From: Arachis hypogaea
Taxonomy: Eukaryota; Streptophyta; Magnoliopsida; Fabales; Fabaceae
Reading direction: 5' to 3'
Assembly (NCBI RefSeq): GCF_003086295.3
Contig: NC_092040.1
Coordinates: forward strand, 64,025,559 to 64,089,558
Length of the DNA: 64,000 nucleotides
Part shown: one piece after another, positions 22,466 to 34,798 of the stretch
Layout: each line of letters begins with the position of its first letter
Position numbering within the stretch: the stretch's first letter is position 1
Notes under the pieces: model-generated
Database searches by the model: none
What the model saw: only the letters and a program-made list of their open reading frames with translations
Told to the model about the DNA's origin: nothing
Made by a program: the position numbers and the translations under genes

Positions 22466-24480
22466 CAATTTCATGGACTTCCATAAGAAGAACCCACAGA
22501 ATTCATTGCTGAATTCTTGCAGATAGCTGACACAGTAAGAACTAGTGGGGTAGACCAGGATGTCTACAGGCTGCTGCTCTTTTCATTTGCTGTAAAAGGC
22601 GAAGCAAAGAGGTGGTTAGATACTCAGTCCAAATCAAGCTTGAAAACATGAAATAAACTGGTGGACAAGTTCTTGAACCAATACTTCCACCGAAAGAAGC
22701 TAACCCAGCTAAGACTGGATATTCAAGGCTTTAGACAAGAAGAGAATGAGTCTCTTCATGATGCTTGGGAGAGGTACAGAATGATGCTATGGAAACACCC
22801 CACAAAAATATTTTCAGAATGGGTAAAGCTGGATATTTTCTATTACGGACTCACAGATATGGCTAAGATGTCCATAGATCATTCTGCGGGTGGTTCAATA
22901 TACATGAGAAAGACAATCGAAGAAGCTCAAGAACTCATTAAGACAATTACCAGCAACCAACATCTGTACTCATCTAGTAAGACTTCAATGAAAGGAGTTG
23001 TCAAAACAGTGTCCACTAAATCAGATCCTCTAGAACAAAGTGAATCATTAACCTAGCAGCTACACTCCCTCACATAACAGTTGCTAAGTTTGCAAGAAGT
23101 ATTGCAAGAAACCCGTGCCTCTAATAAGAATATAGAGGCACGGTTGAACCGGGCTGAACAACATTTGTCTGAGCAGATTAGAGAAGAGTACCAAGTCATC
23201 CAATTTAGGAATAGAAGGACACTGAATACCCAGCCTCAGAAAAATCAAGCACAGGGCGAAGAGGAAACACCAGAGAGTGAAAACACAGTAACCCAGGGAA
23301 CTACCCAGGGCACTACCAAGGGCGCTGAATGCCCAGAGGGGAGTAACACTGATGTTCAATGCCCAGCAGAGGTCAATAAGGGCGTTCAACAGCCAGAAAG
23401 AGGAGAGGACACAAATGGTAATTCAGAGGACATCTTCCCTATACATCCTAACAATCCATTTTCAATTACTCTGGACATTCATCCTGCAATTCCCAAAGCC
23501 TCAGAGTACAAGGCCAAGTTACCATATCCTCAAAGACTTCAGCAGGAAGAAAAGGATAAGCAATTTTCCAAGTTCCTGGAAGATTTCAAGAAGATGGAGA
23601 TCAAAATCCTTTTGTAGAGGCTCTTGAACAAATGTCTTCATATGCTAAGTTCATGAAGGACATACTGAATAACAAGAGGGATTGGAAAAAAGTAGACACA
23701 GTGGTGCTTACTAAGGAGTGCAATGCATTCATTCAGAGGAACCTTCCTGAGGAACCTAAGAGACCTCTCACTCTTCCCAGTAATCTAGTGCCTACCCCAA
23801 GAGAAGAATGCATGGCCATCACAGTGGATGCTGAATCCGTACCAAAGGAGGTAGTGCAAGCTGTTAAAGGGTCAGAGGAGAGAGAAGCTCCAGAAAAGGC
23901 TGAGGTTACCCTGTCACGTGCTCCCTTTACGAAACCCATCAAAGGATGAGCACCACTCACAGTTCTTAGAAGTCTTTAAGAAGCTGCAAACCATGATTCT
24001 CTTTACTGGGGTTTTGAAGTGAAGGACTCTCTCTACGGGAAAAAACTTCATTGATGCTGAGAGAGGCAAGTTGGTGCTACGATTGCATAAGAATTTGTTA
24101 GGTTTCAAGGTATTTAAACCTCCACCACCCCTTGATAGAGGAGGTACTTGCATGTAGAGTGCAATGCGGAAGCCTCCTCCCATGGTGAAAACTTATACAG
24201 TTTTCCCAGACATCAAACCTAAGTTTGGTGTTGGGTGTGCACTACTAACCAAGGAGGAAGGTCCCAAGAGAAGGATGCCTAGGGGATGGAAAAACAACAA
24301 TATCCCTACTGAAGGCTTCTCATTAGGGATGAGGGTACTATTCCTTGCAAGCCCAATCCTTCCTTAGGCAGTGAACAAGATCTTGTCTCTTGAGCATATT
24401 AAGTTGATCTATGAGAGCATAGGAAGGAAGCTCCCAATGAAGAGTGAGGATTTATTCCTCTATGACTATCTTCCTCCATG
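22466..24480 (+). pseudogene. gag: Element H gag and protease remnant
   Basis: The frame from about 22494 reads the Gag core ([35 protein letters not shown]), breaks at a TGA (22649-22651, most simply TGG to TGA), and continues 22661-23056 ([60 protein letters not shown]), homologous to C's gag. A second open stretch (23081-23617) carries a coiled coil and a spacer whose DNA has degenerate palindrome units, and a third (23632-23949) matches C's YAKFMKEIL region. Beyond 24000, FIDAERGKLVLRLHKNLLGF resembles the end of a retroviral-type protease domain. The catalytic DLG or DSG motif is missing, and RT and integrase never follow. It is non-functional. Confidence 0.82.
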
Positions 24481-24519
24481 AAGGAACTGATCATCAAGCT
24501 AGTGACGGTATAGAAGCTC

Positions 24520-24537
24520 TTGTTGGGAGGTAACCCA
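24520..24537 (+). repeat. Conserved motif after the coding region, TTGTTGGGAGGTAACCCA
   Basis: The same motif follows the gag-protease or gag-pol stop in D (44741-44765, minus) and C (49331-49355, minus). It can form a small stem (GTTG/CAAC or GGTT/AACC). Confidence 0.85.
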
Positions 24538-24734
24538 ACCATAAGTATCATATAATATTTTTTTTCTTTTCTATTTTTCTTTCTGTTATTTTAGTTTGAT
24601 TTCACATTATTTTTTTTTTATTATTTTTCATAGTTTTCTTAGTCTTTCTAACATTTGTGATCATGTGTAGCCATTTGAACAGAAACAGCAACGCATAGGA
24701 GAGGAACAGAACACCCTGGAGGGTGTCTTTTACT

Positions 24735-24810
24735 AGCGTTCAACGCCCGAAGGAGGAAAAAGATGGGTGTTCAACGCCCATAAGGGAAGTAGCCCTGGCA
24801 TTAAACGCCA
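24735..24810 (+). repeat. Internal 31-bp-phased palindrome array of element H
   Basis: Three units start at 24735 (AGCGTTCAACGCC), 24766 (GGTGTTCAACGCC) and 24797 (GGCATTAAACGCC), exactly 31 bp apart. They sit in the same place as the eight-unit arrays in C and D. Confidence 0.88.
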
Positions 24811-24898
24811 ATAGGGGACCAAGTTTTCTTTGCTTGGGGACAAGAAAACTTTTTAAGTTTAGTATTGCAGAGTGAGCTCTAGGTGTATACTATCATCA

Positions 24899-25018
24899 AT
24901 GGCACCAAAGGGAGGTGAATCATCTTCACAGAAGAGCACAGCTTGGGCAATCATTAGCATTGAGGTGGTTGAGTTTCATTATCCCTTCCCTTATCTTATT
25001 TCCTTTTTTCTATTCTAG
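24899..25018 (+). pseudogene. Remnant of the second ORF (MAPK start) in element H
   Basis: An ATG at 24899 opens MAPKGGESSSQKST and stops after 39 codons. Its first residues match the start of the second ORFs of D (MAPKAG) and C (MAPKGK). Upstream are the degenerate stem-loop CTTGGGGACAAG (24833-24844) and TTTAAGTTTAGT, as in C and D. The rest of the ORF has been deleted. Confidence 0.7.
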
Positions 25019-25995
25019 CTTTTGTATGATCACTACTAGGATTTCCTTTGCTCTTTAGTCTAGTAGTTCAAATTTTTGATTTATTTTTTGGTATAAGATG
25101 TCTCATGTATTCTACAACAAGCTTAAAAGAAAATTTTTGAGAAAGAAGTAGTAAAATACACAAGGTCTTGAGTATATTGTAAGTTATTCCAATTATTTAA
25201 GATGCAGTGGCCTTGCATTTACTTTCTAAATGTATGAATTAATAGTGCATAGTTGATATTAAAGTTGAGCATATTTGCTCTTGAAGAATAGTGAATTTAG
25301 AGAGGTAAAATTGATTCTCTGAAAAATAAAAAATATTGATTCTTGAAGCAAGAAAAAATAGCATAAAAAAAAGGAGAAAACGCAAAAGAAAATTCAAAAG
25401 AGCAAGGATCCAAGGCTTTGAGCATCAATGGTTAAGAGGGTCAAAATTAGCCTAAAAAGCTCAATGAGTTGCTATCCCTAACTATATGCTTGTGGTGTGA
25501 AGGTGTCAAGTAAAAAGCTTGAGCTGAGTAGTTAAAGTTGTGATCCAAAGCTAAAGAATATGCTTAAAAACTTTGGGCACCACTTTCTGGAAATTTAAGC
25601 AAAGCTAAATTTGAATCTAAAGGGTTCCCCCAGCTAAGTGCCTGTGGCATTTATGTATTCGGTGTTAAAACGGGAAAACAAAACGCTTAGAGTCACGGCT
25701 AGGCTCAAAAAGGTGCAAAGCACCAAAGAAGGTGTGTTTCAATAATCAAGAAAAGCTAAAAGAAGAGAATCAATAATATCATCCAGATTCTAGTTCCAAG
25801 GGATGCCAACACTTCTGAGCTTCAAAAAAAAGTGAGATGCCAAAACTGTTCATATGTAAAGAACTAAGAGCCCCATTCAATTATTTGGAACTGAGCTTCA
25901 TTAAAAACTATAAGACTTATTTTATCTTTCTCTTCTTTTTAGTCCTCCTTGTTTTTGGCTGCTTGAGGATAAGCAACAGTTTAAGTTTGGTGTTC
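25019..25995 (+). other. Element H 3' region (non-coding)
   Basis: Corresponds to the 3' regions of C and D, and includes TGGCATTTATGTATTCGGTG and GTGAGATGCCAAAACTGTTC. It ends in a stem-loop (25960-25975, TGCTTGAGGATAAGCA) and TTTAAGTTTGGTGTT directly before the LTR. No credible ORF. Confidence 0.75.
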
Positions 25996-28529
25996 TGACG
26001 AGTGGATATTTTATACCTTTTTTAGTATTATTTTCTTAGTGTTTTTAGTTATAATTTGTTAAGTTTTATCATATTTTTGTAGGTTTTAGTGCAAAGATAC
26101 ATTTTGGATGCTACTTTGATTTTTGTGTTTTTCTTATGATTTTAGGTGATTTTTTGGTGAATTTGGCAAGTTTTGGCAAAGTCTGATTCAGAGGCAAAGA
26201 AAAGATAGCAGATGTTGTCAAATCCTCACCTCCATACAATCAAACGAGAATTTCTGGAGCTATAGAGGTCCATTTCACACGCTTTTAACGGCATTGAAAA
26301 GCTAACTTTCAGAGCTTTTCAGCAATATATAATGGTCTATACTTTTCTTTGGAGACGGTTTCCAAAAACGGGCGTTGAACGCCAACTTACCCCCTTTCTG
26401 GCATTCAATGCCCAAGAAGGACCAATCCTCCAAGTTCAACGCCCAAACTGGCATTCAACGCCAGCCAGGGAGCAAGAACCAAAGTTGAATGCCCAGAACA
26501 AGAGGTGAACGCCAGACATCAGCCCAAACAATCACCAAGTAGGCCCCAAAGTGGATTTTAGCACTTTTTAGCTTATTTTATTCTCGTTTTTGTAATTTTT
26601 AATGAAAAACAATATCTTTTAGGTTTAATCTTAGAGCTTTTATTATAAATAAGGGACTTCCTTCCTCCTGAGAATCATACATCTGATGAGAGAAAAATTG
26701 ATGGTATAGAATTTCACAATTGAAATCTCGTTGCAAGTATTGTTTCTAAACTAACAATAATTCTTTCATACAAACATTTGTTTGTCATGAGTACAAACCC
26801 CTAAAATTATAACCGGCATTCAAACCTTGGGTCGTTCTCCCTAGGAATTGTAATAAAGTGTCCTTTTATTGGTTATGAGTTATGTTTGGGGTTTTGATTA
26901 AAGATATGAAAGATAAATGACAAGAAAGTAAACTAATAGCTAAAAAGGTATTGGCAAGGTTCGGTGGTCAAGGATCTCTATCCTAATCACTAACCACAAT
27001 ATAGAATTGGCAAGGATCAATCCCATTAAGTCATCCTCTAACTAGTAAATAGTAGAGGAAAGTCAAATGAGCTATATCAATCCAAGTCCATAAGTCCTAA
27101 CTCTCCACTAATTGAATTAATGAGAACTAGAGTCAATGGCTCCCAATCATCAATTACTTGGACATTAGTAACTCAAGAATTCCTAAATTACCTTCCCTAG
27201 CCAAGAGCACAAAATTCTACTCTAATATCCTTCCAAGCATTTCATCAAACACTTGGAAGGCACAAAAGGTAAGCATAGAAAAATTGACAACAAGAGTAGA
27301 ATCTAACAACAATATTGCAAAGAATTAAACAACAACAATCAAAAGGAACACAATTATTATAAATTACCTCAAATTGAATTGAAACAAAAGAGAAGGAACA
27401 AGAGTAGATCTACAACAAAGTATAGGAGCAACATAAAGGAAAATATAACAAAAGAATGGAAGAATGATGAATGTAACAACAAAGAATTGAAAGGTAGAAG
27501 TAGATGAAAGCATGAATTAAAACCTAGATCTAAGATTATTGACCTAAACCTAATCCTAATTCTAGAGAGAAGTGAGAGCTTCTCTCTCTAGAAACTAACT
27601 CTAACTACTTCTAAAACTTAAACTATGACTAATGATGGCTATTATGTTGATTCCCATTCAATGCTTTGCTTAAATAGCATCAGAAATGAGTTGGATTAGC
27701 CTTATAAGGCTTCTAAAATCGCTGGCCACGAGTTGCATTTTAAAAAGTCACGTGTAACATCAGTGTGTACACGTACAGTACATGTACGCATCCCTATACG
27801 TGATGCAACTATAACAAATCTTATATTGTTTTGAAGCCCCGAATGTTGGCTTTCCAACGCAACTAAAACGGTCTCATTTAGACCTTTGTAGCTCAAGTTA
27901 TGATCGAATAAGTGCGAAGAGGTCGGCTTCACAGCCTTTGCGATTCCTTTATTTCTTCATGAGTTCTCCATTTTTACATGCTTTTTCTTCATTCCCTCAA
28001 TCCAATCTTTGCCTCCTAAACCTAAAATCACTTAACAAACATATCAAGGCATCTAATGGAATCAAGGTGAATTAGATTTAGCTATTTTAAGACCTAAAAA
28101 GCATGTTTTCACTCTTGAGCACAATTAAAGGAGAATTTACAAAACCATGCTATTTTGGTGAATAAGTGGGAGAAAAGTTGACAAAACTCTCCAAATGCAA
28201 CACAAGATAAACCCTAAAAATTGGCTTTATCAACCTCATAGGAAGGGAGAAGCACAGACATATTACATTACACTTTCTTAATGTGTTCTTTGAAAAGTAT
28301 GAGCAACTAAACCTCCTAAGTTAAAATTAGGAGCTCTACTGATTCTTATGGATTATTATTATTATTTTTCTAATTTAATAGATGTTTGATTCTATTATAT
28401 GATGTATTGTTGTTCTTTATTTAATAAATCTGGGGTGGAACGGGAGTATGACCCCTTATTCTACATTAGCTCTTGCGAGTCCTGACCCGGATAGTATTGA
28501 GCTAAAGCTTGAGAATACATCACAGGTTC
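25996..28529 (+). repeat. 3' LTR of element H, interrupted
   Basis: The LTR runs 25996-26683, then resumes 28238-28529 after solo LTR I. It stops where element G begins, at the position matching about 20245 of the 5' LTR. The palindrome array is at 26371-26515 and the TATA box at 26644-26651. Confidence 0.85.
26684..28232 (-). mobile_element. Solo LTR I, inserted in H's 3' LTR
   Basis: 1549 bp, starts TGATAAAGCC on the minus strand and ends TCTCATCA. It is flanked by ACATC (26679-26683) and ACCTC (28233-28237), a 5-bp TSD with one mismatch. It aligns in opposite orientation with G's LTR (shared start, the GAGAGAAGCTCTCAC stretch, and the CCTAGGGAGAACGACCC block). No internal region follows, so it is a product of LTR-LTR recombination. 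Confidence 0.82.
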
Positions 28530-30083
28530 TGATAAACCCCATTTTAAGGGATTTATCTTGTATGGATTTTGGGGGTTTTATCAATATTCTTTCACGTTTA
28601 TTCATATAAAATGCATGATTTTGTGTTCCTTCCCCAATTTTGCTTCATGAATGAAAACTTGCTTCTTTTACATTAAATATGTTATATTTTAAACATCTTC
28701 TATTACTATTTGATGCCATGATTTTTTGTTAAGTGATTTCGGAGTTTATAGGGCAAAGAAGGCCTAAAAGAGAGGAAGAAAGCAAGCATAAATAGAAGGA
28801 TAATGGAAAATGGAGCTTTGGAGCTTTAGCAGCGACGCGTATGCGTGCCTTGCACGTACGCGTGGATGTGTTGCTAGGATCGACATGACGAAGGCAGCAC
28901 GAAGAAGCCGGTGCATTTGCATGTCTGTGCAAGAACCTCATGGACGCGTACACATGCCTTGCGCATATGCGTGGATCGTAAAAACTCCAGAGACGCGTAC
29001 GCGTCGATGCTCACACGTGATTTTTGAAGTGAAAACGTGATTGGTGATTTCAGAGGAGTTCCATGCCCAATTTTTAGCAGAGTTCTGGCGGGAAAAGGCA
29101 TAAAAGACTGAGGATTGAAGGGATCCATCATCATTCACACATTATACTCATTTTAGATATTTTTAGTTAGTTTTTGAAGTTACATTCTCGAGAGAGAAAA
29201 TCTCACTTCTCTCTAGGTTTTTGCTTTCTCAATTCTCAATTTCAATTCCTCTTGGGTCCATTTGTGAGATCAATTGTCAACTCAATTTTACTTTGGTTCA
29301 ATTTGTAGATCTAATTCTCCTACTCTCAAATTAGTGTTCTTGTTGCTGAAGTTACTTTGGAACTTAATTTGGATTTGGTTACTTTGATTTCTATTAATGT
29401 ATTGAGGTATTTCATGTTCATTGATGATAATTGTTTGATTGTTATTAATTGCTTGAATTAGATAGCTTGAATTCAAATTCTCTTCTCAACTTCACAATGT
29501 CTTCCACTATTGCTCACCAATTGTTTGAGAAAATATCAACTTCAGCTATGGAGTAAATTCTCCCTTCTTGCCTTGGGGGTTGAGTTATTGGAGACATTTG
29601 AATTGTCAATATCCTTTGTTGATTATCAATTGGAAATTGCTAACTGATTTGTATGTCACTAAATCTAGACTTCCCTAGGGTTTGACTAGGACTTGTGACT
29701 CAAATTGATTATTTTTACTTGACTTTCCTCCATAGTTAGAGGTTAACTAAGTGAAACAATGACTAATTGTCAGAATTGATGGAAATTGTGATGACAGAAC
29801 TTCTAATTCTCACCCCTAGCCAAGGCTTTTATATTGATTGATTGTTATTCACTTTTATTAGCTTGATTTCTTGCACTAAACTCCAAAACAACAAAAGAAC
29901 TCCTAACCAATGATGTGCATCTTAGGGCAACTCCTAGGGAGAACGACTCATGACTAATACTCTCGGTTATTGATTTTGAATTGTAGACACATTTTCTATG
30001 TTTGATGTGGGATTGCTTGTTGGTTTAGACTATACTCACGAATGGAATTATTGATAAATTCTACGCCAACATAAAATCACTCA
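28530..30083 (+). repeat. 5' LTR of element G
   Basis: 1554 bp, starts TGATAAACCCCATTTTAAGG and ends AAAATCACTCA, with the usual six bases before the PBS. It carries GC-rich palindromes (28833-29006) such as GACGCGTACGCGTC at 28992, and the GGGAGAACGACTCATGAC block near 29940. Confidence 0.78.
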
Positions 30084-30089
30084 TTAAAA

Positions 30090-30107
30090 TTGCGCCATTG
30101 CGGGGGA
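30090..30107 (+). promoter_or_regulatory. Degenerate tRNA-Asp primer-binding site of element G
   Basis: TTGCGCCATTGCGGGGGA, three mismatches to the perfect site, six bases after the LTR. Confidence 0.7.
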
Positions 30108-30236
30108 GTTGCATATGTGTGCCATGTTATTGGTTAGTGTGAATATGTTGATATATGAATACTTGCTTTTTTCCTTGATTGTTTGTTTATTTGATTGATA
30201 GTTAGGATTAGTCTTTGTTTAGTTTAATTTGTTGTC

Positions 30237-32037
30237 ATGAGCTCTATATTTCCTTTATTGTATGATGAGTTCACTATTGGATCTGAGCTTAGCCACATTT
30301 CATCTGAAAATTGAAAGAACTTTGTTTCACATTAGACAAGCTCAGAGGCGGTTAGCCTTTAGAGGTGGTGAAAAGGTTTTTACCAATTTACCAACCATAT
30401 CCGAGGTTGATTCCAAATCGTCATCCAAAGAAGGCACTATCTACTCTTCCGTTGATACTACTAATAGTTCTTCCATTGATCTAGGTACCGACACTATGGC
30501 CGCTCCAAGGAGAGTCACTCTTAAGGAAGCGGGTGCTCCGGACTTTGTTCTTCAACCCCTCCACATGCTTCACCCGAACTTGAATGTTAATTTTGAGCTT
30601 AAAACCGCTTTGATCAATCTTCTACCAAAGTTCCACGAACTTTACGCACAAGATCCTATTAGACAACTTAAGGACTTTCAAGGTGTATGTTCAACAACTA
30701 GGCGGAAAGGTTCTGATAAGGTTGCTATTTGGCTGTTTGCCTTCCCATTCTCTCTTGAGGGAAGAGCCAAAGAGGGGTTCTACAGCCTAGTAAGGTTGTT
30801 ACCGATTGGGACTTGCTTAGAAGGGAGTTCTTGGACATATTCTTTCCCGTGGAAGTAACGGATAAGCTAAGGAAAGAGATTTCATGCATTGTCTAAGGTG
30901 AAATGGAAACTCTATACTAGTATTGGGAATGGTTCCGAGAGCTTCTTGACTCATGCCCCAACCACATGATTGACACTCAAGTGTTGCTTAGCTATGTGTG
31001 CCAAGGAATGAGACATCAAGACAAAGCTTTGTTGGATGCTTCAAGCAATGGTTCGTTGTCAAAGTATAGAATGGCGGAGGAGGCATGGCAACTCATAATC
31101 GACTTGGCCAAGTCCACTCAACATGCTAGATAAAGAACCAATCATCCAAAAACCATAAATGAGGTTTCTTCTACTAGTGACACCGCCGTCCTTGCCAAAT
31201 CCTTGGGTGAAATGACAAACATTTTTAAGCAACTCCAACTTGGTCAACAACAACCTCAACCTCCACCTCCTCAACAACAACCAAGTCAACAATTTGTCCC
31301 CCAAAGAGTTTGCGGAATTTACTCTTGTTATTCTCAATACACGGATGAATGCTTAAATCTCTAAGAGGATAACACCCTAGCGGCCACTAAGGTCTATTAT
31401 GGCCGTCCCAACCAAGGGTATCCTTAATAAGGAGGCAACTATAACCAAGGGAGCAATTATAATCATGGTTGGCAAGACAATTCCAGCCAAGGATTGCGGG
31501 AGAATTACAATCAAGGCGGTAGGGAACAACCACCTCAACCCAACCAACCACAAGCCCCTCAAATCACCTATCCTTTTACTTCCTCCAATCAAGATGAAAC
31601 ACTTTGTTCCATTCTTCAAGGACAAAAAGAACTTCAAACTACACTTGCCTCTGGTCTTACGGGTCTTACTTCTACTCTCCAAGTTCTTTTAGCCAGCATG
31701 GAACCACCTTCTACCTCCACTCCTCAAGCCTCAAGTTCTAGTGCGATACCCTCTCAACCTCTACCCAACCCCAAGGGTGGCATCAATGTCATTACCTTAA
31801 GGTCTGGAACTAAATTGCAAGAGAAGAGTCCAAAGGAACCAAGCCCAATAATAGTCACTCAAGATGAGGATGAGGTTGAGATAGAAGAAATTGAAGAGGA
31901 GGATGAGGAACATGAGGTAGTTGAAGATGAAGTCATTCAACCAAGTAGTGAAGTCTCTAAAGATGAGAAGGTGTTGGAGGATGTCGCTCAACCAATTCTA
32001 TTCCCTACATTGGCGAGGAGGCCAAGAAGCGTGTAGA
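30237..32037 (+). pseudogene. gag: Element G gag, frameshifted
   Basis: Pieces of an Athila gag: an N-terminal stretch opening at 30237 and closing at once, then 30262-30858 containing MAAPRRVTLKEAGAPDFVLQ and the core LKDFQGVCSTTRRKGSD...FPFSLEGRAKEGF. After several breaks come a cysteine cluster near 31305 (CGIYSCYSQYTDEC) typical of this gag group, and a Gln/Pro- and Glu-rich tail (31494-32036). Multiple stops and frame changes make it non-functional. Confidence 0.82.
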
Positions 32038-32050
32038 GCTTGACCCCAAA

Positions 32051-34798
32051 ATGGTGGAGATGTTCAAGAAAGTTGCGGTAACTATCCCTCTCTTTGATGC
32101 TATCCATCAAGTACCTAAATATGCCAAGTTTCTTAAAGACTTATGCATGAACAAGGATAGAATTCATGAGTTAGAAACTATTCCATTGGAAAGCTTTATT
32201 TCGGCTTTGATGGGAGCATTACTGAAAAAGTGTAGTGATCTGGGTCCTTGCTTAGTCACTTGTACCATAGATGGTGTTCAATTCATTGATTGTATGTGTG
32301 ATCTTGGTGCATGCGTTAGTATTATGCCTCTTTTCGTTTATCATATATTGAAGCTCCCACCGTTGAAACGGTCAACGGCTAGGTTTGTCTTGGCGGATAA
32401 GAGTATAATAACTGTGACGGGTATTGCAAAAGATGTGTTGGTAAACATAAAGGGGTTGGTATTTCCAATTGATTTTCATATCCTTGAGATGCCGCCTAGT
32501 GAATCCGAAAGGACATCGTCTATCTTGTTTGGGAGGCCAGTTTTGAGGACCTCTAGGTTCAAATTGGATGTCTATTCGGGTACTCATTCTTTTAAGATTG
32601 ACGGAAGAGTTGTTAGCTTTAGTCTTGATGAAGCCATGAGGCACCCACTTGAGGATCACTCCATATTCCGGTGTGACTTGATTGACAATGTTGTGGTCGA
32701 AGTACATAATGCTAATCTTAATGAGAAGAGTATGATTGAAGGTCCAAGTGTGGAGAGCCCCCACGAATGTGAAGAGAACACCTTACCTACTCCGGTCTTA
32801 CCGGAAGTTCAAATGCCAAGTCATGAACCAAGTGTAGAGTTGGAGCCACTACCGTCCCACCTAAAATATGCCTATCTTGATGAAGCTCAAAAGTTCTTGG
32901 TAATTGTTGCAAGGAAGCTCACTCCTCAACAAGAGGAGAAGATTCTTCATATTTTGAGGAAGAACAAAAAGGCTATAGGGTGGAGCTTGGTAGATCTAAT
33001 AGGCATAAACCCTCAAGTATGCGAGCACCGTATTTTCTTAGAAGAAGGAGCTAGGCCCATTTGGCAACCTCAAAGGCATTTGAATCCTACCATTTTAGAG
33101 GTTGTGAAGAAGGAGGTAACCCAGTTATTGGAGGCAGACATCATTTACCCCATTTAGGATAGTGAATGGGTGAGCCCCATACAAGTCGTCCCAAAGAAAT
33201 CTGATGTTACTACAATCAAGAATGAGAGTGGAGAGCTCATAAATACAAGGGTGCAAAACTCATGGAGGGTGTGTATTGACTATCGGCATTTGAACACGGC
33301 CACTAGGAAGGATCACTTTCCATTGCCGTTCATCGATCAAATGCTTGATCGATTATCCGGTAAGTCTCATTACTGTTTCCTATATGGCTATTTGGGTATT
33401 TCCAAATCCACATTGCTTTAGAAGATCAAGAAAAAACTACATTTACATGCCCCTTTGGAACTTATGCCTACAAGAGAATGTCATTTGGCTTGTGCAATGC
33501 ACCAGCTACTTTGCAAAGGTGTATGATGAGTATATTTGCGGATCTTCTAGAGCATTGCATGGAGGTGTTCATGGACGATTTTAGTGTCTATAGGGACACT
33601 TTTGATCATTGCTTGTACAACCTTGTAAAAGTATTAGAAAGGTGTAATAAATCAAATCTTGTTCTAAATTTTGAGAAATATCATTTTATGGTTAGACAAG
33701 GTATTTTTTTAGGACACATTGTCTCTAATAATGGTATTTCTGTGGATCTGTCAAAGATCAATGTTATTTCTAGTGTGCCTTACCCCTCCTCTGTGAGGGA
33801 AGTCCGTTCGTTCCTTGGTCATGTAGGTTTTTACCGGTGATTTATTAAGGACTTTAGTAAGGTGGCACTACCTCTCTCTCGATTGTTACAAAAGGATGTT
33901 GAATTTGATCTAAGTGAAGAATGCATGGAGGACTTTGACCCGCTCAAAGTTGCATTGACCCAAGCTCCCATTGTAAGAGGGCCGAATTGGAGTCGGCGAT
34001 TCGAGATAATGTGTGATGCATCAAACTATGCGGTGGGAGCCGCGCTAGCACAACACGAAGTTAAAAATTCCTTATGTCATTGCCTATGCCTCTAAAACTT
34101 TAGATGGAGCCTAATCCAATTACACTACCACTAAGAAGGAATTGTTGGCTATTGTCTTTGCTTTGGATGAATTCCGAGCTTATCTACTTAGTTCTAAGAT
34201 GGTAGTGTACTCGGATCATGCGGCATTGAAATATTTGTTGGCTAAGAAAGAGTCTAAACCAAGGTTGATTAGATGGGTTTTGCTTTTACAATAATTTGAT
34301 CTAGAAATAAAAGATAGGAGTGGTTTGCAAAATCTAGTGGCGGATAACTTGAGTCGCCTTGAGCACACAAAAGGCGATCCCACTCCCATCAATGATGAAT
34401 TTTCCATTGAGGGCTTGAAAGCAATATCCGAAGTAATCCCTTGGTATGCATCCATTGCCAATTACTTGGTGGCTCGCACCTTTCCTCCCAATTTCTCCAA
34501 GCATCAAAAGGATAAGCTTAAAAGTGAATCCAAATATTATATTTGGGATGACCCATACCTTTGGAGATGTGGTGCGGCTCAAGTAATTCAGAGGTGCATC
34601 CCACAAACTGAATTCCAGTCTATCTTGGAGGCTTGCCACTCCTCTGAGTGAGGTGGTCATTATAGACCTCAAAGAACGGCCCGAAAGATTCTAGACTATA
34701 GATTTTGGTGGCCAACTCTTTTTAAAGATGCTTCTCTCTTTTTTAAATCTTGTTCATAATGCCTTAGGTTTGGTAATATCTCCAAGAAGGATGAGATA
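32051..34798 (+). pseudogene. pol: Element G protease-RT-RNase H-integrase, multiple lesions
   Basis: The protease is readable in 32051-33157 (MCDLGACVSIMP, FGRPVLRTSRF) and the start of RT follows (KKNKKAIGWSLVDLIGI, HRIFLEEGARP). Breaks are a TAG at 33155-33157, a one-base shift near 33395 (between GYLG and the expected FQI segment), a TGA at 33838, a shift near 34065, a TAA near 34112 and others. RT retains FMDDFSVY at about 33571. RNase H and the first integrase residues (EACHSSE, then a stop, then GGHY) are readable to about 34760. LTR F then interrupts. It is clearly Athila-like but dead. Confidence 0.85.

Larger units (their letters stand above)
19306..28529 (+). mobile_element. Element H: non-autonomous Athila-like retrotransposon
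   Basis: The 5' LTR is at 19306-20819, the PBS at 20826-20843, the leader to about 22465, a decayed gag with a protease remnant to about 24480, a second-ORF remnant at 24899, and a 3' LTR from 25996 interrupted by solo LTR I and then by element G at 28530. There is no RT or integrase sequence. Its first two LTR bases look mutated (AGATGAG against TGACGAG in the 3' LTR). The two LTRs have diverged clearly, including gain or loss of palindrome units, so it is old. The remaining 3' LTR end would lie to the right of everything nested in it, beyond the window. Confidence 0.85.
28530..34798 (+). mobile_element. Element G: decayed Athila-lineage element, 3' part displaced
   Basis: The 5' LTR is 28530-30083, the degenerate PBS 30090-30107, then gag, protease, RT, RNase H and the start of integrase, all in decay. 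It is cut at 34798 by LTR F. The remainder should lie right of the window if nothing else intervened. It is inserted in H's 3' LTR. Confidence 0.82.
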
